From contig OV884060.1 of the NCBI GenBank assembly GCA_930367215.1, positions 104,696,151 through 104,760,150 on the forward strand: a DNA stretch of 64,000 nt, given 5' to 3'. Shown here piece after piece: positions 54,921 to 64,000 of the stretch. The notes under the pieces were generated by a model that searched no databases, had not been told where the DNA came from, and was given only the letters and a program-made list of their open reading frames with translations. Source of the stretch: Pollenia angustigena. Taxonomy: Eukaryota; Arthropoda; Insecta; Diptera; Polleniidae. The translations under genes and the position numbers were made by a program. Position 1 is the stretch's first letter. The number at the start of each line of letters is the position of its first letter.

Positions 54921-56348
54921 ATGAGCACCTCATAAGAGCTGTTTGACTCACTAAAAAACATCGGAGAATCTATTCAGTCCATTGTCCGCAACTACAAAAA
55001 GGACTCATCGGAGAGAAAAACAAATGCAGGCTACTACGAGGAACGGTTAAGGCGACTAACAGAAGCTTGGGATCAATTTGAAGCCCAGGACACAAAGTTG
55101 CGCACGCTAGGTGATGCTTCAAAATTAAGAATGGTGCATGAGTATTTCACTGACGATTATTACATCAAATTGAACACACTAACAAATACCTATGTGGAAA
55201 TATTTTCAGCAGAAATTAATCGTCTCAAAAGACTAGAAGTGCCACTGAAAAACTCAGTTGAAGACAATCAGCAACCCTCAGAGTAACGTGAGGAGATCGA
55301 TAATCATCAAGGCCTCATTCGAAGTATAAAAGCGAGAATGGCAGCACTAACACGATTAATCAAAGGTGTAGCTCCCAAGGAGGAAAGCCAACCGCTCCAG
55401 TATTACGAATTTAAAAGCAATACCATCAATTAACTCTGGAGTCAGATCCAGGATTTATATTATGAGATTTTCCGACAACTTGAAGAACCAACAAAGCACG
55501 GATTCGAAATTAACGAATACCACAATTTAGAAGATACTATTCAACAACAATTAATAAATCTTTCCATAATGGCTTTCACATATGAAACAAGTACTGTACC
55601 TCAGCCAACTATGCATTCCAGTAGTATTTTGCAGAGCGCTCTACCGTTGCCAAAAATAACTATTCCACATTTTAAAGGAGATTATTTAAAATGGCGGCAG
55701 TTTCATGACTTGTTTTCACAAATGGTAGACAGACAACCTATTCCTCTCATACAGAAAATGTGGTATTTAAAATCAAACTTATCCGGCGAAGCTGAACATT
55801 TAATCAGGCAGTTCACGTTAACAGAAGAAAATTATACTACCGCATGGCAGACGCTGAAAGAACGATATAATAATAAGAGAGTGCTAGTATCAACCCTGAT
55901 TGACCAAATACTCAATCAATTAGTATCTCCGTCGTCCGTAGTTGCCCTTAAGAGCTTACATGACACCACTAAAGAATGTCTGTTAGCTCTCAACAACCTC
56001 GGCATCGAAACCTCAACATGGGACCCCATACTATTACAATTATTAACCAAGAAGGTTGACAGAAAATTACATATCCAATTTGTACAATCACTGGAAAAAC
56101 CAAAAGAAGTGCCATCTATCTCAGAGTTTTTAGCATTCTTAGAAATGCAGTTTCAAGCATTAGAGGCAACAGGACATATTGAGAAGCCCACCAATAAGGT
56201 TACCTCATCTATTGGTGCAGTAAGCACAAACCATACTTCATGCCAATGCTGCAACGACGGAGCCCATAAAATTTTTAGAGCTATCAGCAGCGAGGCGATT
56301 GCAATGGGGTCAAAGGCAAAAACTATGCGTAAATTGCTTAAAAGCTAA
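54921..56348 (+). pseudogene. gag: BEL-1 gag
   Basis: One frame throughout, broken by TAA at 54933, 55284 and about 55431, and by a shift at about 56340. N-terminal part: helical (LFDSLKNIGESIQSIVRNYK, YEERLRRLTEAWDQFE). The BEL/Pao Gag domain (DUF1759 type) begins near 55640: LPLPKITIPHFKGDYLKWRQ, FHDLFSQMV, YLKSNLSGEAEHLIRQF, LKERYNNKR. Longest open run 55569-56348 (259 aa). Zinc knuckles follow in the next frame. Confidence 0.85.
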
Positions 56349-57226
56349 TCACTCATCAAGAACTTGCAATTCAAGAAATTGTATGAAATGTTCAAAGAAG
56401 CATAACACTTTACTTCACTTGGAAAAGGAGCAAGAAGCATCAAAACAAATACAAAGTATTAACAAAACATCAGAATCAAGAGAGATGCTTCCTTCATCAA
56501 ACATCCAGCAAAACACATCCTCCACCAACGGCGTGACAGTCACATCAGCTGCTACAAGCGCTGCAGCGCGCTGCTGGGAGGCGCCAGGGTTATGTATTAT
56601 TGGCAACGGCCAAGGTAATCATTACTGCTCCAAATGGCGCTCCAGGCGAATTTAAGGCTATACTTGATTCCGGATCACAAGTCAATCTCGTTTCAAAACG
56701 CCTAACCCAAAAATTAATGATTTCCCCATCAGAAGCCTCATTCTGCATTGATGGCATCGGAAAAATTCAAAAAAGATCAAATTATCGTGTGAATGTAGGT
56801 ATGATGTCAACGAATTCAAAATTCTCAACTAATTTAGAAGCATATGTTCTACCAAGTATCATACCACCCCAACCAGATGAACAAATTGACATATCTACGT
56901 GGAATATTCCAGGCAATATTCCATTGGCAGATCCACAATTTTATAAGCAAGAAAACATAGATATCTTGCTTGGCGCAGAATTCTTCTATAAGCTCATCGA
57001 AAGCGGAACAATACAACTTGGAAGCAGTTTACCTATACTTCAAAATACAGCTCTTGGTTGGATTATAGGTGGATCGATGACAAATTATCCAGGTCGTTCT
57101 AAGCAAAATACGTTCACATGTGCAGTATTTAATAGTACAACCTCATTGGAAGAAAGTATAGAACAACTCTGGAAACTAGACGAAGTTCAATGCACCGAAA
57201 AATTGCTCTCACCTTCAGATAAATAG
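56299..57226 (+). pseudogene. pol: BEL-1 zinc knuckle and protease
   Basis: The frame at 56299-56655 has two knuckle-like groups, LCVNCLKANHSSRTC and NCMKCSKKHNTLLH. The protease (DUF1758 type) is in the next frame at 56600-57226: AILDSGSQVNLVSKRL carries the catalytic DSG, then ADPQFYKQENIDILLGAEF and LPILQNTALGWIIGG. It ends near WKLDEVQ, after which a deletion of part of the linker before RT is likely: FSRFIALERRLSKD at 57262 follows sooner than in relatives. Confidence 0.82.
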
Positions 57227-59130
57227 TGTAAGCGACATTTTAACCAGCACACACAATAGCTTTCAGCAGGTTTATAGCACTGGAAAGACGACTCTCAAAG
57301 GATAAACAAGTACAATCTCAGTACACACAATTCATGAGGGAATATGAGCAGCTGGGACATATGCAAAAAATCAACATTGAAGCCTTGGACTTTATCCCAC
57401 TCCACTGTGTCATGAAACCAGATAGCACCACAACAAAATTAAGAGTTGTGTTCGATGCATCAACAAAAACCTCATCCGGTTATTCACTGAACGACTTGAT
57501 GCATATTGGCCCAACGATTCAAAGTGAATTATTTTCCATTTTGCTTCGGTTTCGACTAAAAAGATTTGTCTTTACAACTGATATAGAACAAATGTATCGT
57601 CAAATATTAATCAACTCAAATGACCATAAATACCAATTAGTTATTTGGAGAGAGGATCCAAGGCTGCCTATAAATTACTTCAAACTCAACACAGTAACAT
57701 ATGGAACACGAGCAGCACCATACCTCGCAACAAGATGTTTGCAAAGGATTGCGGAGGAAAATGCTACTAATTACCCATACGGTTCTCAATTTTGAAAGGA
57801 CAACTTCTAAGTAGACGATGGTGTGGGAGGTGCGGACAGCTTAAACACCGCCATTAAAATACAGGATGAGCTTTTAACAATCTTAAATCGTCATGGATTC
57901 CAGTTAAAAAAGTGGTGTGCAAACCACCCACAGCTACTCAAGGTAAACCTTGATTTCAACAACAGAAACGGTGACTTAGTAAAAACACTAGGTGTCTCTT
58001 GGCATCCTAAATCCGATCATTTTCGAGTCAAGGCAAAACTAAGTTCTACCCAGACAATCACAAAACGTACTACTACATCTGATCTAGCAAGGGTGTTCGA
58101 TCCTCTTGGACTATTAGCACCTGTTGTTGTTAGAGCAAAAATATTCATTCAACATTTGTGGCAACAAAAAATAGATTGGGATGATCCACTTCCAGAAAAT
58201 CTCAACAATTTATGGAGTTCATTCAGAGATGACCTTAACAATCTAAACAACATGGAGATTGTGCGACATATCTTCAAGGGAGAACTTCAAACAAGTACTC
58301 AACTACACATATTTGCGGATGCCTCCGAAAGGGCATTTGGTGCAGCTGCATACCTTCGTGCGATTCTGCGAGATGGCCGAATAATTGTATATTTACTTTG
58401 TGCCAAAACCAGGGTTGCTCCATTGAAGCAACAAACTCTTCCTCGCCTTGAGCTTTGTGCCGCAGTCATAGCAGCTCAACTGTCCAAAAGAATACAGACT
58501 GATCTTCATATTCGAAATCAACCAATTTATTTATGGACCGATTCTGAGATTGTTTTATCTTGGATAAACACACAATCAACCTTGTATCATACCTTTGTAG
58601 CTAATCGGATAGCCACTATTCAATCCCTAAGTTTAACTGATCAGTGGCGCCATGTTCCATCAAAGGACAATCCCGCCGAAATTCTATCAAGAGGTCAACC
58701 AGTAGACAAACTTCGTACATGCAATTTATGGTTTTACGGGCCATTGTTTCTGCACGGAAGGGAAGAAATGTGGCCATCTAATGTTCCTCGACTAACAAGT
58801 TGCGATGTAGAGCGGAAGAAAGCAAATCCAATTACAATCAATATCGTCTGTTCCGAGGAGTTTATTTACAAAATTCAACATGGAAATTCCTTCAAGAAAC
58901 TACAAATAATACTATGTTACGTTATTCGATTCATTAAAAACCTAAGGATTCAAAAAACAGATCGCCCAACACACAAGGCTTTGAGTCCAATCGAGTTAGA
59001 TAACTCGTTATTCATAATCATTAAAATCATTCAAAGAGCAGACTTTTCATCGGAAATCAAAATGCTTGAGAGGAGTGCTGAAATCGATAGAAAAAACTCA
59101 ATCAATCAGTCTAACACCTTTTCTCGATAA
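57227..59130 (+). pseudogene. pol: BEL-1 reverse transcriptase and RNase H (stops at the active site)
   Basis: RT motifs: LHCVMKPDSTTTKLRVVFDA, LFSILLRFRLKRFVFTTDIE with the first catalytic Asp, QLVIWREDP and VTYGTRAAPYLA. Then TGA at 57793-57795 and TAA at 57808-57810. The second stop stands exactly where the Tyr of the YVDD motif should be; VDDGVGGADSL follows in the same frame. Connection: LGVSWHPKSDHFRVK, RVFDPLGLLAPVVVRAKI. RNase H: HIFADASERAFGAAAYL, LPRLELCAAVIAAQL, WTDSEIVLSWINTQ, WRHVPSKDNPAEILSRG. Confidence 0.86.
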
Positions 59131-60288
59131 GGAAAAGATTATCAGAGTTGGAGGACGACTCCACGCCTCCACATTGCCATACGATGCAAAACATCCTATG
59201 TTAGTCTCGTATAATGACCCTCTCATAAAACTACTTTTTATCATGGTTCATGAAGAAAATAAGCACTGCGGACCACAAACTCTATTGTATTTAATACGGC
59301 AACGATTTTGGCCGATAAAAGGAAAAATAATGGCACGATCTACAGTTCAGAAATGCATTAGATGCGTCAAGGCACAACCCCAATTATGTCAACAACTCAA
59401 CGACCTTTCATTAATACTGGAGTTTACTACTGCGGTCCATTTTGGATACATTACAGGGTCCGAGGTAAAAAACAGACAAAGGCATACATAGCTGTATTCT
59501 GCTGTTTTGCAACAAAGGCCCTCCATCTTGAATTGGTTTCCGATTTAACAACCGAGGCATTCATTGGTGCATTAAAACGATTCATTAGTCGCCGCGGTCG
59601 CTGTCAAAACATGTATTCAGATAACGCCACCAATTTTGTAGGCGCTAAGAACCAGCTATCAGAGTTAGCTGAGACTATTTATTCTGAAAAGTGTCAGGAA
59701 AGGATTATCTCCACTGCCAGTAAAATTGGAATACATTTCCACTTTATTCCACCTAGATCACCACATTTTGGAGGACTTTGGGAAGTGGCTATAAAATCAG
59801 CAAAATACCTTCTGTTACGCAGCATTTCAACAGGATCCCTAACACAAGAGGAACTAGAGACAATCGTAATAGAAATCGAGGCAATACTTAATTCTCGCCC
59901 GTTGACTCCAACATCTTATGATCTAAACGATCTTAATGCATTAACCCCTGGTCATTTTCTAATAGGCGAAGCCCTTACTTCACAAATAGACAGTAGAGCC
60001 ACATCCTCAAGCAAAGCTTCGAGTCTGTCACATTGGGAGCTATTATCTCATCTCAAACAAGAATTTTGGAAGCGATGGTCTTCGGAATACTTGACTGAAT
60101 TACAGCAACGCCATAAATGGGATAAACAAGGCACCAACCTTAAGGTGGGAGATATGGTAATCATAAAAGAGGACAACGTGCCCGTCATGGAATGGCCAAT
60201 TGCCAGAGTTGCTCAATTATTTCCTGGTGATGATGGAATAGTTAGGGTCGTGGAAGTCAAAACATCCAAGGGACTATTCACAGATTAG
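59066..60288 (+). pseudogene. pol: BEL-1 integrase
   Basis: Two frames. The first (59066-59491) has the zinc domain, VHEENKHCG ... CIRCVKAQP. After a shift near 59380-59400, the core runs open to 60288. The first catalytic position in the usual VDYxGPF motif is Tyr here (TGVYYCGPFW), so the DDE triad is incomplete. The second Asp is in YSDNATNFVGA, and the Glu in FGGLWEVAIKSAKYLL. A DUF5641-like tail follows: FWKRWSSEYLTELQQRHKW, GDMVIIKEDNVPVMEWPIAR and GIVRVVEVKTSKG. Confidence 0.86.
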
Positions 60289-60567
60289 CTCGTCTTCCCA
60301 TTGACCAAAATTCCGAACCAACCACTACCACAATCAACAATAAGGAAATACTAAACGAAGATACGCCCAAATCAGATGGAGAACCCAAAACTAAGAAACA
60401 AAGGTTCCAAAAAAATCATCTTAGCCTGGCATTACTAACGATACTAATTATGTTTCAACAAGCGTTCGGAGCTCCTGTCGAAAATAAGAAGGTCGGTAAT
60501 CAGTTAGGAATTCATTTTGAACATTTGGGTACAGTAACTCTATCAAACACTGAGTGGAATTTACTTG

Positions 60568-61376
60568 TGTATAAAATTGTAAATTTTATACAACAAAATT
60601 TAAATAAATTTGTTAAACCGTTTGAAACAAACAGATTTAAATTAAAATGAACTTGAACTAAAACGGCATAATGAATAACCGTAACGAATTATAAACTATT
60701 GTGAATTGTATCTAATTTGCTATAAATGAATTGTACTAAATGTTAAATACTTGACATAATAACGTGTAATGAAATATTCTAGATTTCACTTCTTTTGCAT
60801 CAGCCAACCTAATAACTTGAGATTTGCTTAACTTACATTCTAAACTAAAAATCTTTGTTCTTGAAATTATTATCAGAAGAGAAGTGAAATTGGTATATAA
60901 CTAATTGTGATATACAATAAATTTGAAGTGTCTTATTGAATTGAAAAAAATACCCTGTCAGCCTGTTCATCGATTTCGAACGTAAACGTTCGCATAGAAA
61001 ATTATATTTAAAACAAAAACAAAATTCGAAAATTTGTTTTTGTTTTAAATGTAATTTTCTATGCGAACGTTGACGTTCGAAATCGTTAAACAGGCAGTGT
61101 ATATCTATTTTATTATTCTAAGATACACACGCACACATACATACACAAGGTGAGATCGCTTCTGCACACATAGCACATAATCGTACTCTTACATTAATTA
61201 CAATTATTTTATCCCAAATTTATTCCCAATGCTAAATATTTCTCATGTACAATTTCTCACTCGTTGAGAAGATCATATTGTATTAAAGAAATTGATGGTT
61301 TTAGCCTGAAACAGTCATTTACAGTCCACGATTAACCCCTAACCCTAAAAGCGCTAAAACGCCCCAAATGTCTGCA
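60568..61376 (+). mobile_element. Solo LTR in BEL-1 env
   Basis: TGTATAAAATTG ... ATGTCTGCA, with a perfect 5-bp duplication ACTTG at 60563-60567 and 61377-61381. TG..CA ends, a TATATAAC box with AATAAA near 60890-60920, and no coding capacity fit an LTR left by recombination. The source family is unknown; strand is inferred from the TATA/AATAAA order. It carries the MITE at 60959. Confidence 0.8.
60959..61097. mobile_element. Foldback MITE, copy 2 (in the solo LTR)
   Basis: 139 bp, CAGCCTGTTCATCGATTTCG to CGTTAAACAGGCAG, flanked by TGT (60956-60958, 61098-61100). The arms pair almost perfectly over about 60 bp around AAATTCG. Same family as 21793-21906. Confidence 0.85.
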
Positions 61377-63139
61377 ACTTGTTTACTACGATTTAAAAGC
61401 TTACTGGGCCGAAACATCAGTTCTCATTGACGGCACACAATGCTTGCAGTCTTTGTGTCAGCTGATGCGACCAAATTCATCATGTATTGGAATCATTGAT
61501 CATTTTAAGCATATGGAAAGTGATTTGCAACTGGAAAATCGGCTGCTTCGCACTAAAAGGGGAGCTTAAGACGTGGTAGGCAACGTTGCACATGCATTAT
61601 TTGGCGTATTGGATTCTGAATACGCAAATCAAATGTCAGAAACGATACAAAGGGTTAATGAAAATGAGTCATATTTACTGAAATTATTAAAAAACCAAAC
61701 ATCAATGGTCGATTCAACAATCAATGTTATAAAACAAAATCAAATTGCAGCAAGTGCAAGGTTTGAATATTTAGAAAGAGAACTAAAACTTTACGCAGAC
61801 AATATAAGTAGTACGCTAACACAACTTCAATTGTCTCAACTGTTTAATTCTGCAGTACTTGAATTGACTCTCATTGCAACAAACTTTGTAAAAATACAAT
61901 CATCAATCCTTGATACACTGATCGACAGTCAGCACGGAAGAATCAGCCCACTTCTTCTCGTTCCTCAACAATAAAAAAATGAAATCAGCCAGATAAAAGG
62001 TCACCTGCCTTCGTCACTAAGGCTGCCATTCGCAGAAGAAGATGATCTACTCCAATTACTTAAGCTGATGAAGGTTAAGGGTGGACTCTCGCGTCAACAT
62101 GCTTTTTTTAAAATAGCCTTACCATTGATTGAATATGAAGAGTTTAAACTAGTCCATCTTACCCCTGTTCCTAATATAGTAAACAAAACCATGGTAGCTA
62201 TTAAACCATGCACCAACGTTTTAGGTATCAACGCTTACCGAAAGCAATTTATTCTTCTCTCAACCTCACAATTGAAGACTTGCGAAATAGTAAATCAAAA
62301 CATAGTTCTGTGTGCCAACATTCAAATCCGTTATAACTACGGATCAGAGATATGCGCATGTGAAAAACAGCTATTCAACAATAAAGCTTCGCCAACATGC
62401 AACATTGAAAAAACTGATCAAGGATGGATATCATTAAACAGAAAGAATCAATGGATTTATGCAAGTCCATCACCTTCACAGGCCACCGCAGTGTGTGACA
62501 GAGAAATTATTCCTATCTTGGTTAAAGGATCAGGACTACTCACTCTGGGTCCAAAATGTATCCTAAAACACAACTTTGCCACTGCAAATGGTCGACAAAC
62601 GATATCAAGTACAGTAAATTCATCATACACAAGCTTTTGCCCAGGTTCAAACTTATCATTTGTAATTCCTCACACTCATCTTGCAGACAGCAACCAACCA
62701 AGGCCTAATAAGTTTGAAATTTTATATTCAGAAAATTTAAGACATATTGAAACATTACAAAAGGCGCTAAAAGATCACGACATCATGGAACTCCCTAACA
62801 AGTTAAGTACTCATCAAAGGCATTCTTATACCATTAGCTACCTAGCCTTTTCCTTGAGTCTCATCACGCTAATAATAGCACTAATAATATTCAAGAAATC
62901 AAAAACAAATGGAATAATTAACGAGGATATTAAGCTTCCAACAACACCTTTACCGATGCCTCGACCACAAGCAACAATACCTCTACCGATTGCTCGACAA
63001 CAAACTAAATTTACTATAGATATATAACTTACCTAGAATGTATTTTATACCTTTTATTTTACCATTGTACTTATTTTATCCGCCTTGTTTAATTCAACAT
63101 TTCTTTTCATCCTATTTTTACTTGTTGAACGACTGTTCA

Positions 63140-63152
63140 ACGCGGGGGAGAA
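63140..63152 (+). promoter_or_regulatory. BEL-1 polypurine tract
   Basis: GCGGGGGAGAA directly precedes the 3' LTR start TGTTAAG. Confidence 0.8.
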
Positions 63153-63643
63153 TGTTAAGAACATACATCCATACACTTATCGATTTGTTTACTTACTTAA
63201 TATTAAGAACATACATTTACTCATTTGTTTCTGCTTACTGTTAAGAACATACATTCTTACCAATTTATTACCCAATATTTTAATTTCTGTTTAATTTCGT
63301 CAACTGCATACACAGCATTTTAAGTTCATTAACCATTGAACATAATATTTGTCTACACTATTTATAAATTAGGTCATTGATTTTATGTTAAGTTAAGCAA
63401 TTTAATTTTTTGGTTTGTTTTTATTAATCTAAGCATTTTTACCATTAATTACTTGTATATAAAAGAAAGTAAAAAATAAAGTAAGTTAAGTCGTTTTTTG
63501 ATAATCATAATAACAATTGTGTTTAATTATTGACGGCTGTCTTTAAGTAACAAGTGCTTAAAGATTATCACAAGAAAAAGATTGGTACAGTTCAAATTCA
63601 TGTGTTTGAACTGAGTCCTACTAACCGAATTCAATTCATAACA
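63153..63643 (+). repeat. BEL-1 3' LTR (491 bp)
   Basis: TGTTAAGAACATACAT to TTCATAACA. Three internal copies of TTAAGAACATACAT lie in its first 120 bp. TATATAAAAG near 63457 and AATAAAG near 63475 mark the promoter and poly(A) signal. Confidence 0.95.
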
Positions 63644-64000
63644 CCAGCTAACAACACTCGTACAGGAAAACTCATCAGTGCATGATTTTTATCAGGAAGT
63701 GTATTCACACTTATGATTAATAATTAACAGCATTAGCTGCATGACTCAAAGAAGCCATGGATGTTTTGATCCAAACCTATCGGGACAAAGCATTGGACAC
63801 TTTTGTGAGAGGAATAAGAGACGACCTTTCTAAACTCCTATGTATACGGGAACCAAATAGCTTACCACAGGCATTACACCTTTGCCTTAAGCTGCAGAAT
63901 CAACATTTTAGAACAGAAAACGCATTAAACAGAAATCCTAAACCAAATACTAACCCCCATATTCACAAAAAACATTTTAGATTTATAAAAGGGTTATAAA
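63644..64000 (+). pseudogene. gag: ERV-A gag, right part
   Basis: Starts with the second CCAGC. The frame carries on from 45372 with LVQENSSVHDFYQEV, has a TGA near 63712, a frameshift, then [40 protein letters not shown] and KLQNQHFRTENALNRNPKPN, matching ERV3 and ERV-B Gag. It runs off toward the window end, so pol of ERV-A should lie beyond 64000. Confidence 0.85.

Larger units (their letters stand above)
60370..63030 (+). pseudogene. env: BEL-1 F-type envelope gene, split by a solo LTR
   Basis: Retroviral/baculoviral F-like Env, as in roo. Signal peptide around 60425-60470 (LALLTILIMFQQAFG), then GIHFEHLGTVTLSNTEWN. A solo LTR interrupts at 60568; the frame resumes at 61377 with YDLKAYWAE, consistent with the 814 added bases. 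A furin-like RTKR lies at about 61549, followed at once by a TAA (61567), then VGNVAHALFGVLDSEYA, a typical post-cleavage region. Another TAA at 61972. The C-terminal half is open: cysteine-rich ectodomain, transmembrane helix YLAFSLSLITLIIALIIF near 62840, Pro-rich tail. It is followed by the polypurine tract. Confidence 0.85.
45373..63643 (+). mobile_element. BEL-1: BEL/Pao element with env, inserted in ERV-A
   Basis: LTRs begin TGTTAAGAACATACAT and end CATAACA or TATAACA, with a perfect 5-bp duplication CCAGC at 45368-45372 and 63644-63648. The 5' LTR is split by ERV-B. The body runs gag 54921, pol 56299-60288, env 60370-63027, polypurine tract 63140. All three genes carry stops or frameshifts. 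Excluding ERV-B it would be about 9.6 kb. The LTR halves that can be compared differ by roughly 10 positions in 400 by eye, more than ERV-B's LTRs, as expected if BEL-1 came first. It resembles roo in having an F-type env. Confidence 0.92.

Noticed and set aside
63038..63294. Small hydrophobic ORFs after BEL-1 env
   Set aside because: They cross the polypurine tract and LTR start and have no conserved features.

Overview
The window is about 64 kb of AT-rich eukaryotic DNA made almost entirely of transposable elements. I found no convincing host gene, tRNA, rRNA or CRISPR array. Gypsy-class errantiviruses (endogenous retroviruses with an env gene), BEL/Pao elements with a retroviral-type envelope, hAT, piggyBac, Tc1/mariner, PIF/Harbinger, Penelope-like and CACTA/Mirage/Chapaev-like elements together point to an insect, most likely a fly (Diptera). 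The species cannot be read from the sequence. Because the host is a eukaryote, ATG was required for starts; several long frames here have none.

Layout. (1) 1-2467: rotten gag and protease of an errantivirus, 'ERV0'. (2) 2468-11471: a 17.6/297-like errantivirus, 'ERV1', with a 5' LTR, a tRNA-Ser primer site, an intact gag, and broken pol and env. A piggyBac MITE sits in pol, and the 3' LTR is truncated. (3) 11472-16702: a transposase scrap, then ERV0 pol split by a 3.7-kb hAT. That hAT holds a mariner relic, which is split by a second hAT, which holds a piggyBac MITE. (4) 16703-23085: a third errantivirus, 'ERV3', heavily deleted and carrying two more insertions. (5) 23086-33400: DNA-transposon country. 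Here are a split mariner, two abutting hATs, a nearly intact 3.6-kb CACTA/Chapaev-like transposon at 26623-30254, a PIF/Harbinger scrap and a TA-flanked MITE. (6) 33400-44620: a Penelope GIY-YIG remnant, an mdg1/412-like gag, a degenerate BEL pol ('BEL-2'), an LTR-like block with an orphan basic ORF, and a 2.2-kb inverted-repeat element. (7) 44845-64000: a deep nest. The gag of a fourth errantivirus ('ERV-A', same family as ERV3) is split by BEL-1 (target duplication CCAGC). BEL-1's 5' LTR is split by a full-length errantivirus 'ERV-B' (target duplication TACA). BEL-1's env is split by a solo LTR (target duplication ACTTG), which itself holds a MITE (TGT).

Togetherness. All LTR retroelements with recognisable coding capacity lie on the + strand. 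Most have a complete set of domain types but broken frames, so they are relics or non-autonomous copies. ERV-B is the youngest: its two 434-bp LTRs differ at about five positions by eye, and its gag and env frames are open, but its protease motif, RT and integrase frames are damaged. The one-sided orientation and the abundance of env-bearing elements make the locus look like a transposon trap, possibly a piRNA cluster. That last step is inference.
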